Positions 48,213-56,809 of a DNA stretch of 64,000 nt are shown piece after piece. Both the position numbers and the translations under genes were made by a program. Origin of the DNA: Thermobaculum terrenum ATCC BAA-798 (GTDB lineage: Bacteria > Chloroflexota > Chloroflexia > Thermobaculales > Thermobaculaceae); assembly GCF_000025005.1 (NCBI RefSeq), contig NC_013526.1:310001-374000 (forward strand), in the 5' to 3' direction. The notes beneath the pieces are model-generated. The model saw nothing but the letters and a program-made list of their open reading frames with translations. It ran no database searches and was not told where the DNA came from. Position 1 is the stretch's first letter. Each line of letters begins with the position of its first letter.

Positions 48213-49241
48213 ATGGGCAGACAGAAGCCGAGCATGAGAGACATCGCCAGGGCGGCCAACGTGTCGGTCTCCGCGGTCTCCCTCGTAGCCCGCAACAAGC
48301 CGGGGGTGTCGGAGGAGACGCGCAACCGCGTGCTGTCCATCATGGCCGAGATGGGCTACTCGCCCTCGGTCAAGGGCAACGGGCACACCGGCACGGTAGG
48401 GCTGCTCATCGAGAAGGGCTCCATGCCTGTCATCGTGGACATATTCTACGGCGATATCATCCGTGGCCTGCAGTCCGAAGCCCAGCGCCTAGGGTATCAG
48501 GTGGCGCTGCACATGTTCGACCGCGCCCAGGAGAACCTCGACAGCCTGCGGGACAGCCTACTTGGATCTGTGCAGGGCCTAATCGTGGCCAACGACGGCG
48601 ACATCTCGCACGACATGGTGGTGCAGCTGCAGTCCTTCGAGCTGCCTATGGTGCTGATCGAGAGCTACGTGCCCGGCAAGGAGCTCCACTGCGTGATAGG
48701 GGACAACTTCGCGGCCGGCTATACCGCGATGCAGCACCTGATCGACCTCGGGCACCGGGACATAGCGGTGCTGCGTGGCCCGACAAAGTACAGCAGCCTC
48801 GTGGACCGCTTCCACGGCGCGATGTCCGCGCTTGCCGAGGCGAGGCTCTCGGTGCCTGCCGAGATGATGCCCGCGCCGGTGTCCGGCCATCCTCAGAAGG
48901 GCTACCTACAGATGAGAGAGATCCTGCAGGCTGGACTGAAACCCACCGCCGTGTTCGCCGTCAGCGACAAGACCGCCTTCGGGGCGATGAACGCCATCCG
49001 TGAGGCTGGCCTGCGGATTCCCCAGGATATATCCGTGGTCGGCATAGACGACGTATCCGAGAGCGCCTACACCCACCCACCTCTGACCACGGTCCACATA
49101 CCCCGTCAGGAGATGGGCATCCTGGCGATGCGGAAGCTGCATCGGCTGATGGAGGGGGAGCGCGAGATCCCCACCAAGACGCTCGTCTACAGCCGGCTCG
49201 TCGAGCGGCAGTCCACATCTAGGTTCTCCGACAAGAGCTAG
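48213..49241 (+). CDS. LacI-family repressor, divergent from the arabinan operon
   Basis: 342 aa. The helix-turn-helix SMRDIARAANVSVSAVSLVARNKPGVSEETRNRV (about 7-40) and hinge are followed by a periplasmic-binding-protein-like sugar domain (TVGLLIEKG, IVANDG, GYTAMQHLIDLGHRDIAVLRGP, VVGIDDVSES). It should repress the GH51/GH43 operon until an arabinose-derived sugar binds. TATAAT lies 24 bases upstream. The pattern of divergent repressor and importer operon recurs at 59 kb. Confidence 0.9.
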   Translation: MGRQKPSMRDIARAANVSVSAVSLVARNKPGVSEETRNRVLSIMAEMGYSPSVKGNGHTGTVGLLIEKGSMPVIVDIFYGDIIRGLQSEAQRLGYQVALHMFDRAQENLDSLRDSLLGSVQGLIVANDGDISHDMVVQLQSFELPMVLIESYVPGKELHCVIGDNFAAGYTAMQHLIDLGHRDIAVLRGPTKYSSLVDRFHGAMSALAEARLSVPAEMMPAPVSGHPQKGYLQMREILQAGLKPTAVFAVSDKTAFGAMNAIREAGLRIPQDISVVGIDDVSESAYTHPPLTTVHIPRQEMGILAMRKLHRLMEGEREIPTKTLVYSRLVERQSTSRFSDKS

Positions 49242-49551
49242 AATCTCTTGGTCCTTCTGGCTAAGTATTTTGTTGCATGATCTGCTTGCCTTGGCTAATC
49301 CGTAACGCGGCTTGTTTGGAGGGGTGTGAGAGGGTTTGCGCACCCTACTATCGAGCCTCAGATAACCGAGCGGCATTTCATTTAAGGTAAGACTGGGAAG
49401 AATATGATTGAGGGCCCACAGCTCTCAGGGCACGGGATCTAAGGGTTGTGCTTCGCATTCAGCTCGGGGAGGTAATTGACACAACCTAGGGGTAGATGTA
49501 ATCTGATGTTTGACGAGACGGGGCGAGAGTCAGGAGTGTGAGGAGGATACC
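49242..49551. other. Intergenic region before a damaged permease gene
   Basis: About 310 bases without a credible gene. It contains a good sigma70-type promoter at its right end (49476-49504). No repeats or terminator were noticed. Confidence 0.5.
49476..49504 (+). promoter_or_regulatory. Sigma70-type promoter for the damaged transporter remnant
   Basis: TTGACA (49476-49481), a 17-base spacer and TAATCT (49499-49504), about 47 bases before the GTG start. The promoter looks intact although the first gene behind it is broken; it may still drive the aminotransferase gene. Confidence 0.55.
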
Positions 49552-50349
49552 GTGAGTGGGGGAAAGCTAAGTCGAAGGCGTTTCCTGGGGTTACTTAGTG
49601 CCATGCCCATGGTAATCACGTCACTGCGACCCATGTCGGAGTTCTATCAGATGCCCATAGCGCTCTTTCCGCGGCATCCTTCACTGGAAAACCACCACAT
49701 TCTGTACTAGCGTTCGCTGTTCGGACGAGGATTATTGAACAGCACGGTTCTAGCTACTATCCCGGTTGTGCTGCAGGTACTCTTCAGTGCGCTTGCGGGT
49801 TACACGTTTGCCAAGCTGAGATTTCGCGCGCGCGAGCCGCTATTTGTTGTGCTATTAGCAACAATGATGATCCCCACAGGCGTGGGGATGGTGTCCAACT
49901 ACATCATTATGTCTAAGCTGCACTGGATAGACACCTACTATCCATTGATTATCCCAGGGATCGCTAATGCCTTTGGCATCTTCTGGATGCGGCAGTATTG
50001 TCTATCCTTATCCAATGAGCTGCTAGATGCTGCGAGGATAGATGGAGCAGGAGAATTCGGCATCTTCTGGCGGATCGTATTGCCCGTCATCCGCCCTGCA
50101 CTAGCCTCGCTTGCGATATTTGTGTTCCTTGATAGCTGGAACTCCTTCCTTGGGCCGTTGGTGTTCCTGCGGAGCCAGGAGAAGTTTACCGTCCAGCTCT
50201 GGCTTTCGGTTATAGCTCGCCAGGGCAATGTTGTGCAACCGGTGATAGTAATGGCTGGCTCCGTATTGGCTAGTGTACCAATAGTTATCCTTTTTGCCAC
50301 CCTGCAGCGGCACTTTGTGTCTGGGCTCGCGGCAGAGAGTTTGAAGTAG
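49552..50349 (+). pseudogene. Tat-signal/permease chimera with an internal stop (MalG-type remnant)
   Basis: GTG at 49552 with GAGGAGG upstream begins SGGKLSRRRFLGLLSA, a twin-arginine signal as in binding proteins. It then runs without a break in frame into MPMVITSLRPMSEFYQMP...LFPRHPSLENHHILY, which is the end of span 1 and the first loop of a MalG-type permease. TAG at 49708-49710 interrupts; the same frame continues as RSLFGRGLLNSTVLATIP through the rest of the permease (coupling loop LDAARIDGAGEFGIFWRIVLPVIRP) to 50349. The simplest reading is an old deletion that joined the start of a binding-protein gene to the body of a permease gene, followed by a nonsense mutation. Confidence 0.8.
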
Positions 50350-50380
50350 CTGTATATCTTGTTAGAAAGGAGAAGGTCCC

Positions 50381-51667
50381 ATGTCAACGCAGTCGAGAGG
50401 TGTAAGCTCTGGCAAGCTTGCTATTGACGGTGGTGCTCCTGCGGTCATACATCCGCTGCCCCCTATGTACCCAGGAGGTATGAGGATTGGGCAGGAGGAG
50501 GAGGCATCGGTGCTTGAGGTTCTGCGGAGCAAGCGGCTCTTTAGGTACTATGGTCCCGAACCTGGCCCATCCAAAGTGGCCGAGCTAGAACAACGGTTCG
50601 CCAAGATGGTTGGTACTCGTTATGCTCTGGCGGTGTCTTCTGGTACCGCGGCGCTTGCCGCTGCGCTAGCAGCGCTTGAGGTGGGTCCAGGTGATGAGGT
50701 GATCGTGCCTGCTTATACCTGGATCTCCACAGCTGCTGCGGTGGTTGCGGTGGGTGCCGTGCCGGTGATCGCGGAGGTGGATGACTCTCTCACGCTTGAT
50801 CCTGCAGACTTTGAGGAGAAGATCACCAAATACACGAAGGCGGTCATACCCGTGCATATGCGTGGCACACCAGCGAATATGGACGCGATCATGTCCATAG
50901 CTAACCGCTATGGGCTCAAGGTATTGGAGGATGTGGCTCAGGCCGATGGGGCGAGTTACCATGGACTTAGACTAGGGAGTATTGGGCATGCTGGCGCCTT
51001 TAGCCTGCAGTTCAACAAGATACTGACGTCTGGCGAGGGGGGAATGGTAACGACCAGTGAGGAAGAAGTATACGAGCGTGCACTCATGTACCACGACGTG
51101 GCCGCCAGCCAGAGAGCTGGCCTCCCTCAGGATAGGACGATCATTGGGGTTAACTGTCGAATGTCAGAGTTACAAGGAGCAGTGGCGCTGGCCCAACTGG
51201 ACAAACTGGAGGGGATTCTTAGGGACAGCCGGAAACACAAACGGGCGCTCAAGGAGGCCATAGCGGACGTCGTCGAATCGCGGACCATGGGATTCCGACG
51301 GCTACACGATGAGGATGGTGAGGCCGGTATCTCGCTTGTGTTCTATATGCGAACACCCGAGGCAGCGCAGTATGTAGTTAGCGCTCTGCATGCAGAGGGA
51401 CTGACATGCAGCAGTGTACTGTTCCAGAGAGGTTCATCTGATTACCATGTCTACTTCCACTGGACACCGATCCTCAACAAGCAGTACTGGGGAGCCCAGG
51501 GTCCTTGGAGATGGAACCAGCGTGACGTTAGCTATGACCGGGAGATGTGTCCTCGGACGCTGGATCTGCTTGGGCGGGCGGTACACCTAGACATCAGTCC
51601 CGACCTAACAGATACTAATGTAGGGGAGATGGTGGTGGCGATCAACAAGGTGCTTGAATCGCTGTAG
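50381..51667 (+). CDS. DegT/DnrJ/EryC1/StrS-family aminotransferase
   Basis: 428 aa PLP-dependent sugar or cyclitol aminotransferase. Landmarks: LAIDGGAPAVIHPLPPMYPGG at the start, ALAVSSGTAALAAALAALEVGPGDEVIVPAYTWISTAAAVV, VLEDVAQADGASYHGLRLGS (PLP ring contact) and FSLQFNKILTSGEGGMV, whose Lys would bind PLP. The family makes amino sugars, aminocyclitols or AHBA. It is followed 11 bases on by a deacetylase-like gene, suggesting a joint pathway on an amino sugar or cyclitol. AAAGGAGAAGG precedes the ATG. Confidence 0.9.
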   Translation: MSTQSRGVSSGKLAIDGGAPAVIHPLPPMYPGGMRIGQEEEASVLEVLRSKRLFRYYGPEPGPSKVAELEQRFAKMVGTRYALAVSSGTAALAAALAALEVGPGDEVIVPAYTWISTAAAVVAVGAVPVIAEVDDSLTLDPADFEEKITKYTKAVIPVHMRGTPANMDAIMSIANRYGLKVLEDVAQADGASYHGLRLGSIGHAGAFSLQFNKILTSGEGGMVTTSEEEVYERALMYHDVAASQRAGLPQDRTIIGVNCRMSELQGAVALAQLDKLEGILRDSRKHKRALKEAIADVVESRTMGFRRLHDEDGEAGISLVFYMRTPEAAQYVVSALHAEGLTCSSVLFQRGSSDYHVYFHWTPILNKQYWGAQGPWRWNQRDVSYDREMCPRTLDLLGRAVHLDISPDLTDTNVGEMVVAINKVLESL

Positions 51668-51678
51668 GAGGATCTACT

Positions 51679-52536
51679 ATGGGGACTATGTTGATAGGTT
51701 ATGATGTGGAGTGGCGAGGGGCTCGAGGGGATGGGGATGTAACTGAGCGTTTCCTGGATAGGGTCCAGGAGCTACATAATCGCCTAGGAATCCCTGCCAC
51801 GTTGTTCATCTTAGGGCAGACACTGGAGCGGTGTCCCCAGGCATTCCAGCCTCTGGTAGATGACCCGCTCTTCGATCTGCAGCAGCACACGTATTCCCAC
51901 CAGTTACTGAAGACGGTCTATATAGAAGACGGGGGCAGGGTGCAGGTAATCAGGGGTGCGGATCTGGATACCATTAGGTGGGAAGTACATCTGACGAATG
52001 ATCTGCTCCGTGACCTCCTTGGTGTGGAGTGTATAGGGCTGACAGGGCCGTGGTGCTACTACCGGGGTCTCCGAGACCGCCCGGATATACTTCAGGTACT
52101 GTGGGAGGAGGGTATACGCTTTACTCGTACAGACGGCCGCAATGAGCATGACTATCATCCTGTCCCACTTGATCTACAACCCTACTGGTACGAGCACGTG
52201 GGTTTCCCCGAGATGCTTGAGCTAACTATTCATGGCTGGCATGATTGCGTGCTGCGTGATAGCCTTGGCTGGCAGGATCTCGATGGGTACGTGGAGTCGG
52301 TTAAGCCATACATCGGTCGTGCTGCAAGCGAAAATAAGCTCTTTTCTTACGTCCAGCATGATTGGTCCAGTATACAGGAAGATCCAGAAATGAAGGCCAC
52401 GGAGGCGCTGCTCCGATATGCCCAGGAGCGACAATTGACCTTCATGAGCTGTAGAGAATACTATGAGTTGGCATGCAGCATGCGTGAGCACCGCGAGGCC
52501 ACCACTTCTGTCTTGCGAAGAGAAGCCTCGCGTTGA
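51679..52536 (+). CDS. Polysaccharide deacetylase-like (NodB fold) protein
   Basis: 285 aa. It opens with IGYDVEWRG (catalytic Asp region of the NodB fold), then GIPATLFILGQTLERCP and LQQHTYSHQLL, the second metal-binding motif (H-x3-H). Motif 3 may be GLTGPWCYYRGL, a variant of RxPxG. Carbohydrate esterase family 4 enzymes remove N-acetyl groups from sugars using a metal. Close spacing to the aminotransferase gene argues for action on the same small-molecule sugar; no signal peptide, so cytoplasmic. Variant motifs make the exact reaction uncertain. Confidence 0.75.
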   Translation: MGTMLIGYDVEWRGARGDGDVTERFLDRVQELHNRLGIPATLFILGQTLERCPQAFQPLVDDPLFDLQQHTYSHQLLKTVYIEDGGRVQVIRGADLDTIRWEVHLTNDLLRDLLGVECIGLTGPWCYYRGLRDRPDILQVLWEEGIRFTRTDGRNEHDYHPVPLDLQPYWYEHVGFPEMLELTIHGWHDCVLRDSLGWQDLDGYVESVKPYIGRAASENKLFSYVQHDWSSIQEDPEMKATEALLRYAQERQLTFMSCREYYELACSMREHREATTSVLRREASR

Positions 52537-52692
52537 TTGGTGTCGTGGCCTCTACAAGCACATTTGAAGAGGGTCACCTTGTTCTGTTGGTAGAGGAATG
52601 GAGCCGATGGCTGATCACTGAAGGGGAGAATCGGCGCGTGACTCTGGTGCGGAGTGAGGTCCGAGGGTAGAGAGTGTGCCGGGAGGTAGGGC

Positions 52693-53829
52693 GTGCTGAT
52701 CAGGGAGGTGAGGGCATTCGGATTGAGGGGTGCGACGCCGCGTGGGGGCTGGGCTACCGAGCTCAGGCCTGAGGACTGTGTGCACACGCTCGTGGCTGTT
52801 GTCACCAACGAAGAACTGGTAGGGTGGGGCAGCGTCTTCACCAGCGAGGACTTGGTGCGCGCCTCGCTGGCTGTGTTGGAACCGTTGTACATCGGCGAAA
52901 GTGCGCTCGAGCCCGAACGGGTATGCCGGAAGATGCACGAGCACACCTTCTGGCTCGGCAGGGGTGGTGCGATCACCCACACTATCAGCGGTATCGATAT
53001 CGCCCTCTGGGATATCTTGGGCAAGGCTACTGGTCAATCTGTAGGCCGCCTGCTTGGGGGGAGATACAGGGACCGGGTGCGGCCGTACGCCTCCCTGCTA
53101 ATGGATGAACCGGATCTCCTTAGGGAACATTTGATGGAGCTACGGGCACAGGGTTTTCGCGCCTTCAAAATCGGTTGGGGGCGTTTCGGCCGCCAGGACC
53201 AACAATGGGACGAGAGCGTGGTGAAAGCTGCAAGGGAGGCCATCGGGCCGGAATCTCTGCTAATGGTGGATGCTGGCGGGAGCGATGCCTTCTGGAGCCA
53301 GGGATACAAGTGGGCAATACGCACGGCCCATATGCTTGCGGAGTACGATGTGTATTGGTTCGAAGAACCGCTATGTCCAGATGCACTTGAGGAATATAGG
53401 CTCCTACGTCAACAGGCACCTATACTCATTGCCGCTGGCGAAGTTTTGACGCGGCACCAGTCTTTCGAGCCATGGCTACGTTCTAGGGCTCTAGACATCG
53501 TCCAACCGGATGTCACGAAGGTGGGAGGAATTAGCGAATCGCGCAGGATCGCCTGGATGGCCCAGAGTTACGGTATCAGGCTCATCCCTCACGGGTGGAA
53601 CACTGCTGTGGGTTTGGCTGCCGACCTACAACTAGCCGCGGCATTGCCGGATACCGATCTGGTTGAATATAAGACAGGTTCTCCGTATATCGATGAGATT
53701 ACAGCCAGTCCATGGACGCTGGATGAAGATGGTATGCTCCCAATACCGAACAGGCCAGGTTTGGGCATCGATTTGGATCTAGATGCCATCGCAAAGTATT
53801 CTGGTCACCGGGATTTGGGTTTGTGCTAG
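52693..53829 (+). CDS. Enolase-superfamily enzyme (mandelate racemase/muconate lactonizing group)
   Basis: 378 aa. The capping domain (1-120) includes DCVHTLVAVVTNEELVGWG and HTISGIDIALWDILGKATGQSVGRLLGG. The barrel has FKIGWG (the Lys acid/base position is K in FRAFKIG), the metal ligands Asp in LMVDAGG, Glu in WFEEPL and Glu in IAAGEVL, and the late His in IPHGWN. That set fits sugar-acid dehydratases of the MR subgroup. The start is GTG with GGGAGG upstream. The last codons and TAG lie inside a 42-bp palindrome. The 156 bases before it hold no recognised signal. Confidence 0.87.
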   Translation: MLIREVRAFGLRGATPRGGWATELRPEDCVHTLVAVVTNEELVGWGSVFTSEDLVRASLAVLEPLYIGESALEPERVCRKMHEHTFWLGRGGAITHTISGIDIALWDILGKATGQSVGRLLGGRYRDRVRPYASLLMDEPDLLREHLMELRAQGFRAFKIGWGRFGRQDQQWDESVVKAAREAIGPESLLMVDAGGSDAFWSQGYKWAIRTAHMLAEYDVYWFEEPLCPDALEEYRLLRQQAPILIAAGEVLTRHQSFEPWLRSRALDIVQPDVTKVGGISESRRIAWMAQSYGIRLIPHGWNTAVGLAADLQLAAALPDTDLVEYKTGSPYIDEITASPWTLDEDGMLPIPNRPGLGIDLDLDAIAKYSGHRDLGLC

Positions 53830-53854
53830 GGCATGCCCTAGCACAAACCCAAAT
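53813..53854. repeat. Perfect 42-bp palindrome with no spacer
   Basis: Bases 53813-53833 are the exact reverse complement of 53834-53854, centred on GCATGC. The left half encodes the last codons and stop of the enolase-superfamily gene. It lies between convergent genes, but there is no U tract, so it is not a standard intrinsic terminator. A true inverted duplication or an assembly fold-back are both possible. Confidence 0.9.
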
Positions 53855-53943
53855 GTCAAGCCACGATACCCCAAGCCATTGCGCCCTACCGGATCTATAC
53901 ATTGGTCTTGGAGCAGTATCGTGCGCGGTGCCGGAGCTCTCTT

Positions 53944-55860
53944 TTAGATGAACTCCCTGATCCACACGCGCATCTGTCCAGGCTCGCGGTTGGCCCAGGC
54001 GTAGTAGGGGATGGCCACGAGCTTGCAGGGCGTGCTCGCGGGGTCGCCCTGCGTGCGCGGCCTGTAGAGCCTGCCCGCCCACGCCTCGTCTGGGGGGGCG
54101 AGCCTCGCGTCCGCTCGGAGCAGCACCACCCCTCCCAGCGTGTCGGGGGCGAGCTCCTCCGAGAAGGCGGCGTCGCGAGGCAGCAGTACGTCCCTGAGGT
54201 CGACGCCGGGGTTGTCGGCCGACTCGATGCAGTAGAGGATGGGCCCGCGCATGATGGCCACCCTGCCGGCGTCCTCCGAGAGGTAGGGATGCGCCTCCAG
54301 CCTCCGCACGGTCATCGGCAGCCGCAGGCGTACCTCGTCCCCGGCGCGCCAGGTCCTCCTGAGCTCCAGGTAGGTGCCAGGGGTGATCGGTGTGGCCGCA
54401 TCCTCGCCGTTGATCGCCACCTCGCCCCGCTCGCACCAGGAAGGGATGCGCAGGTAGATGCCCAGCTCGCCCTCCTCTGGCACCTGCTCCAGCCTGATGG
54501 CCACCTCCCCGCTCCAAGGGTAGGACGTGTGCTGTGAGAGGAGCACCTCCCGGCCGTCCTGCAGCCCCAGCTTGGCGCGTCCCTCCGAGTACAGGTGCAC
54601 CCAGATCCCGTCTCGGGATGTCGAGTAGAAGTAGCCCCCCAGCGAGGCCAGCGTGCGCGCGACGTTCGGTGGGCAGCAGGCGCACCCGAACCACTCCTGC
54701 CGGCGGTGGGTGCCCTCGTCCTCCAGGGGGTTCTGATAGAAGTACAGTGCCCCATCGAGGGATATCCCCGGCAGCACGGCGTTGTACAGGGTGTGCTCGA
54801 TGAGGTCGGCGTACCGCGCGTCCGCCGTCAGCAGCAGCATGCGCCAGTTCCACATGACGCTGCCGATCGCCGCACAGGTCTCGGCGTAGGCGCGCGCATT
54901 CGGCAGCTCGTACTCCTTGCCGAAGGCCTCCCCCTCGTAGCGGGAACCTATGCCTCCTGTCACGTACATCTTCTTGGTGGTCATGTTCTCCCACAGCCGC
55001 TCGAGCGCCCGCATGATGGCCTCGTCGCCCGTCTCGGCGTAGATATCTGCAGCGCCCGCGTTGAGGTACACCGCGCGGACGGCGTGCCCCACTATCTCGC
55101 GCATCTCCCTGAACGGTACGTGGTCCTGGTGGTACTCGGGGCCGAAGTGCCCCCAGGCCCTCCCGAGCAGGCCTTGCCCTCGCACGTCCAGGAAGTACTT
55201 GGCCTGCTCCAGGTAGCGCTCGTTGCCGGTAGCTCGGTAGAGCTCGACCAGCCCCATCTCCACCTCGGGATGCCCATCTACCCCCTCGCGCTTGCCCTGG
55301 CTGGCGGGCCCGAAGGTGTCGCAGATGTGGTCGGCGAATCGGGTGGCGATCTCGAGCAGGCTGGTCTTGCCCGTGGCCCTGTAGTGGGCCACGGCCGCCT
55401 GGAAGAGGTGGCCGGCGCAGTACATCTCGTGCAGGTCGAAGTTCGTCCAGCGCTCCGAGGCCCGCTCGCGGGTGAAGTAGGTGTTGAGGTAGCCGTCGGG
55501 GCGCTGGGCGGGGGCGATCTCCGCTATGACCGCGTCCACCTCCGCCTCCAGCTGGGGATCGGGGTGCCCGGCCAGCGACCAGGAGGCCGCCTCCAGCCAC
55601 TTGTAGGCGTCGGAGTCGGCGAACACCGGGCCCCTGAACTCGACGTCCAGCTTGCCCGCCGCCCTCCTGAAGTTGTCCATCACGCCCGAGGCCTCCAGGT
55701 GCTGCCTCTGGTGAGGTATGGTGCTCTCCCTGTTGATCGCCAGGCGGGGTGCCCAGAAGCCTCCCAGGGAGACGTCCCCCACGGCCACGGCCCGCAGGCG
55801 CGCCATGGGGCTATGGGTGGTGTCCACAACTATCGATCTGGTGCGCTGTTCGACTGTCAA
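53944..55860 (-). CDS. GH127 beta-L-arabinofuranosidase
   Basis: 638 aa. The GH127 (DUF1680) pattern is clear: VSLGGFWAPRLAINRESTIPHQ at the start, PDGYLNTYF, HEMYCAGHLFQAAVAHY, YVTGGIGSRYEGEAFGKEYELPN, AYAETCAAIGSVMWNWRM (Cys329) and EWFGCACCPPNVARTLASLGGYFYS (Cys395, Cys396). In this family a Zn-bound cysteine acts as nucleophile. It removes beta-linked L-arabinofuranose, as found on hydroxyproline-rich plant proteins. No signal peptide, so it acts on imported glycosides. The last gene behind its own ABC importer. Confidence 0.93.
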   Translation of the reverse strand: MTVEQRTRSIVVDTTHSPMARLRAVAVGDVSLGGFWAPRLAINRESTIPHQRQHLEASGVMDNFRRAAGKLDVEFRGPVFADSDAYKWLEAASWSLAGHPDPQLEAEVDAVIAEIAPAQRPDGYLNTYFTRERASERWTNFDLHEMYCAGHLFQAAVAHYRATGKTSLLEIATRFADHICDTFGPASQGKREGVDGHPEVEMGLVELYRATGNERYLEQAKYFLDVRGQGLLGRAWGHFGPEYHQDHVPFREMREIVGHAVRAVYLNAGAADIYAETGDEAIMRALERLWENMTTKKMYVTGGIGSRYEGEAFGKEYELPNARAYAETCAAIGSVMWNWRMLLLTADARYADLIEHTLYNAVLPGISLDGALYFYQNPLEDEGTHRRQEWFGCACCPPNVARTLASLGGYFYSTSRDGIWVHLYSEGRAKLGLQDGREVLLSQHTSYPWSGEVAIRLEQVPEEGELGIYLRIPSWCERGEVAINGEDAATPITPGTYLELRRTWRAGDEVRLRLPMTVRRLEAHPYLSEDAGRVAIMRGPILYCIESADNPGVDLRDVLLPRDAAFSEELAPDTLGGVVLLRADARLAPPDEAWAGRLYRPRTQGDPASTPCKLVAIPYYAWANREPGQMRVWIREFI

Positions 55861-55889
55861 CTTGCTGTCCCTCCTTGCTTGGTGTTATC

Positions 55890-56795
55890 TCAGCCTTTGA
55901 GCCCGGTCAGCACTATGCCCTGGACGAAGTAGCGCTGTGCCAGGAAGAAGAGCGCTATCACGGGCAGGATCATGACGGTGGAGGCCGCCATCAGGTACTG
56001 CCACTGGGTGGAGTATAACCCTTTGAAGGTGGCCAGGCCCAGGGCAACCGTGTACTTCTCCGGAGAAGATAGGTAGATCAATGGTCCTATGAAATCATTC
56101 CAATTGTTGAGGAAGGTGAAGATTGCCACAACTGTCAGCGCTGGCCGCGCCAGCGGCAGGATAATCTGCCAGTAGATGCGGAACTCGGATGCGCCGTCTA
56201 TCCTAGCCGCTTCCGACAGCTCCACCGGTATCGTGCGGAAGAACTGCCTGAGCAGGAAAATGTTGAATATGCCCCCTCCGAACCAGTTAGGCACGATGAG
56301 GGGATAGTAGGTATCGATCCATCCCAGGTACTTAAATATGATGTAGGAGGGGATCATAGTCACGGCGTACGGGAGCATAAGCGTGCTCAGGAGGACCATA
56401 AAGATCAGATCTCTGCCGGGAAACCTCAGCCTCGCGAAGCCATAGGCACACAGCGACGAGGACAGCAGGATGCCTACCATGTTCAGAACGGTGATCACCA
56501 AGGTGTTCTTCACGTACAGCCCGAAGGGCAGAGTGGTGAGCGCCTCGGGATAGTTGCTCCACCGGACCGGGTTGGGTATCCACTGCGGGGGATATCTGAA
56601 GACCTGCCAGGTCTCTTTGAGCGAGGTGCTTATGAGCCAGAGGAAAGGGAGCATCATCACCACGGCGCCAGCACAGAGCACCAACCACACAAAGCACCTG
56701 CCCAGTTGTCTTCTGTACGCTGTCCTGGTCCTCGGGAGTACGAGGCTCCTGGCCAGCTCTCCAGCTCCTGCTGTGGGGTGCGATCTGGTCGACAT
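55890..56795 (-). CDS. Sugar ABC importer permease (MalG-type), GH127 operon
   Basis: 301 aa, six spans. ISTSLKETWQVFRYPPQWIPNPVRWSNYPEAL after span 1, NTLVITVLNMVGILLSSSLCAYGFARLRFPG and the coupling loop SEAARIDGASEFRIYWQIILPLARPA are typical. Partner of the MalF-type subunit encoded 14 bases upstream. No ATPase gene in the operon. Confidence 0.9.
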   Translation of the reverse strand: MSTRSHPTAGAGELARSLVLPRTRTAYRRQLGRCFVWLVLCAGAVVMMLPFLWLISTSLKETWQVFRYPPQWIPNPVRWSNYPEALTTLPFGLYVKNTLVITVLNMVGILLSSSLCAYGFARLRFPGRDLIFMVLLSTLMLPYAVTMIPSYIIFKYLGWIDTYYPLIVPNWFGGGIFNIFLLRQFFRTIPVELSEAARIDGASEFRIYWQIILPLARPALTVVAIFTFLNNWNDFIGPLIYLSSPEKYTVALGLATFKGLYSTQWQYLMAASTVMILPVIALFFLAQRYFVQGIVLTGLKG

Positions 56796-56809
56796 AATCC
56801 AACCTCCTG

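Noticed and set aside
49510-49710. A separate 66-residue Tat-exported peptide gene
   Set aside because: After the signal the sequence is plainly permease loop and the same frame resumes as permease after the TAG, so it is part of a broken chimera.
53813-53854. Calling the 42-bp palindrome a Rho-independent terminator
   Set aside because: Neither side has a T-rich tract and there is no natural loop.
53699-55600. Minus-strand frame of about 633 codons overlapping the GH127 gene in another frame
   Set aside because: GH127 in the neighbouring frame has all catalytic motifs; this frame is Arg/Gly/Ala-rich and runs into the convergent gene.
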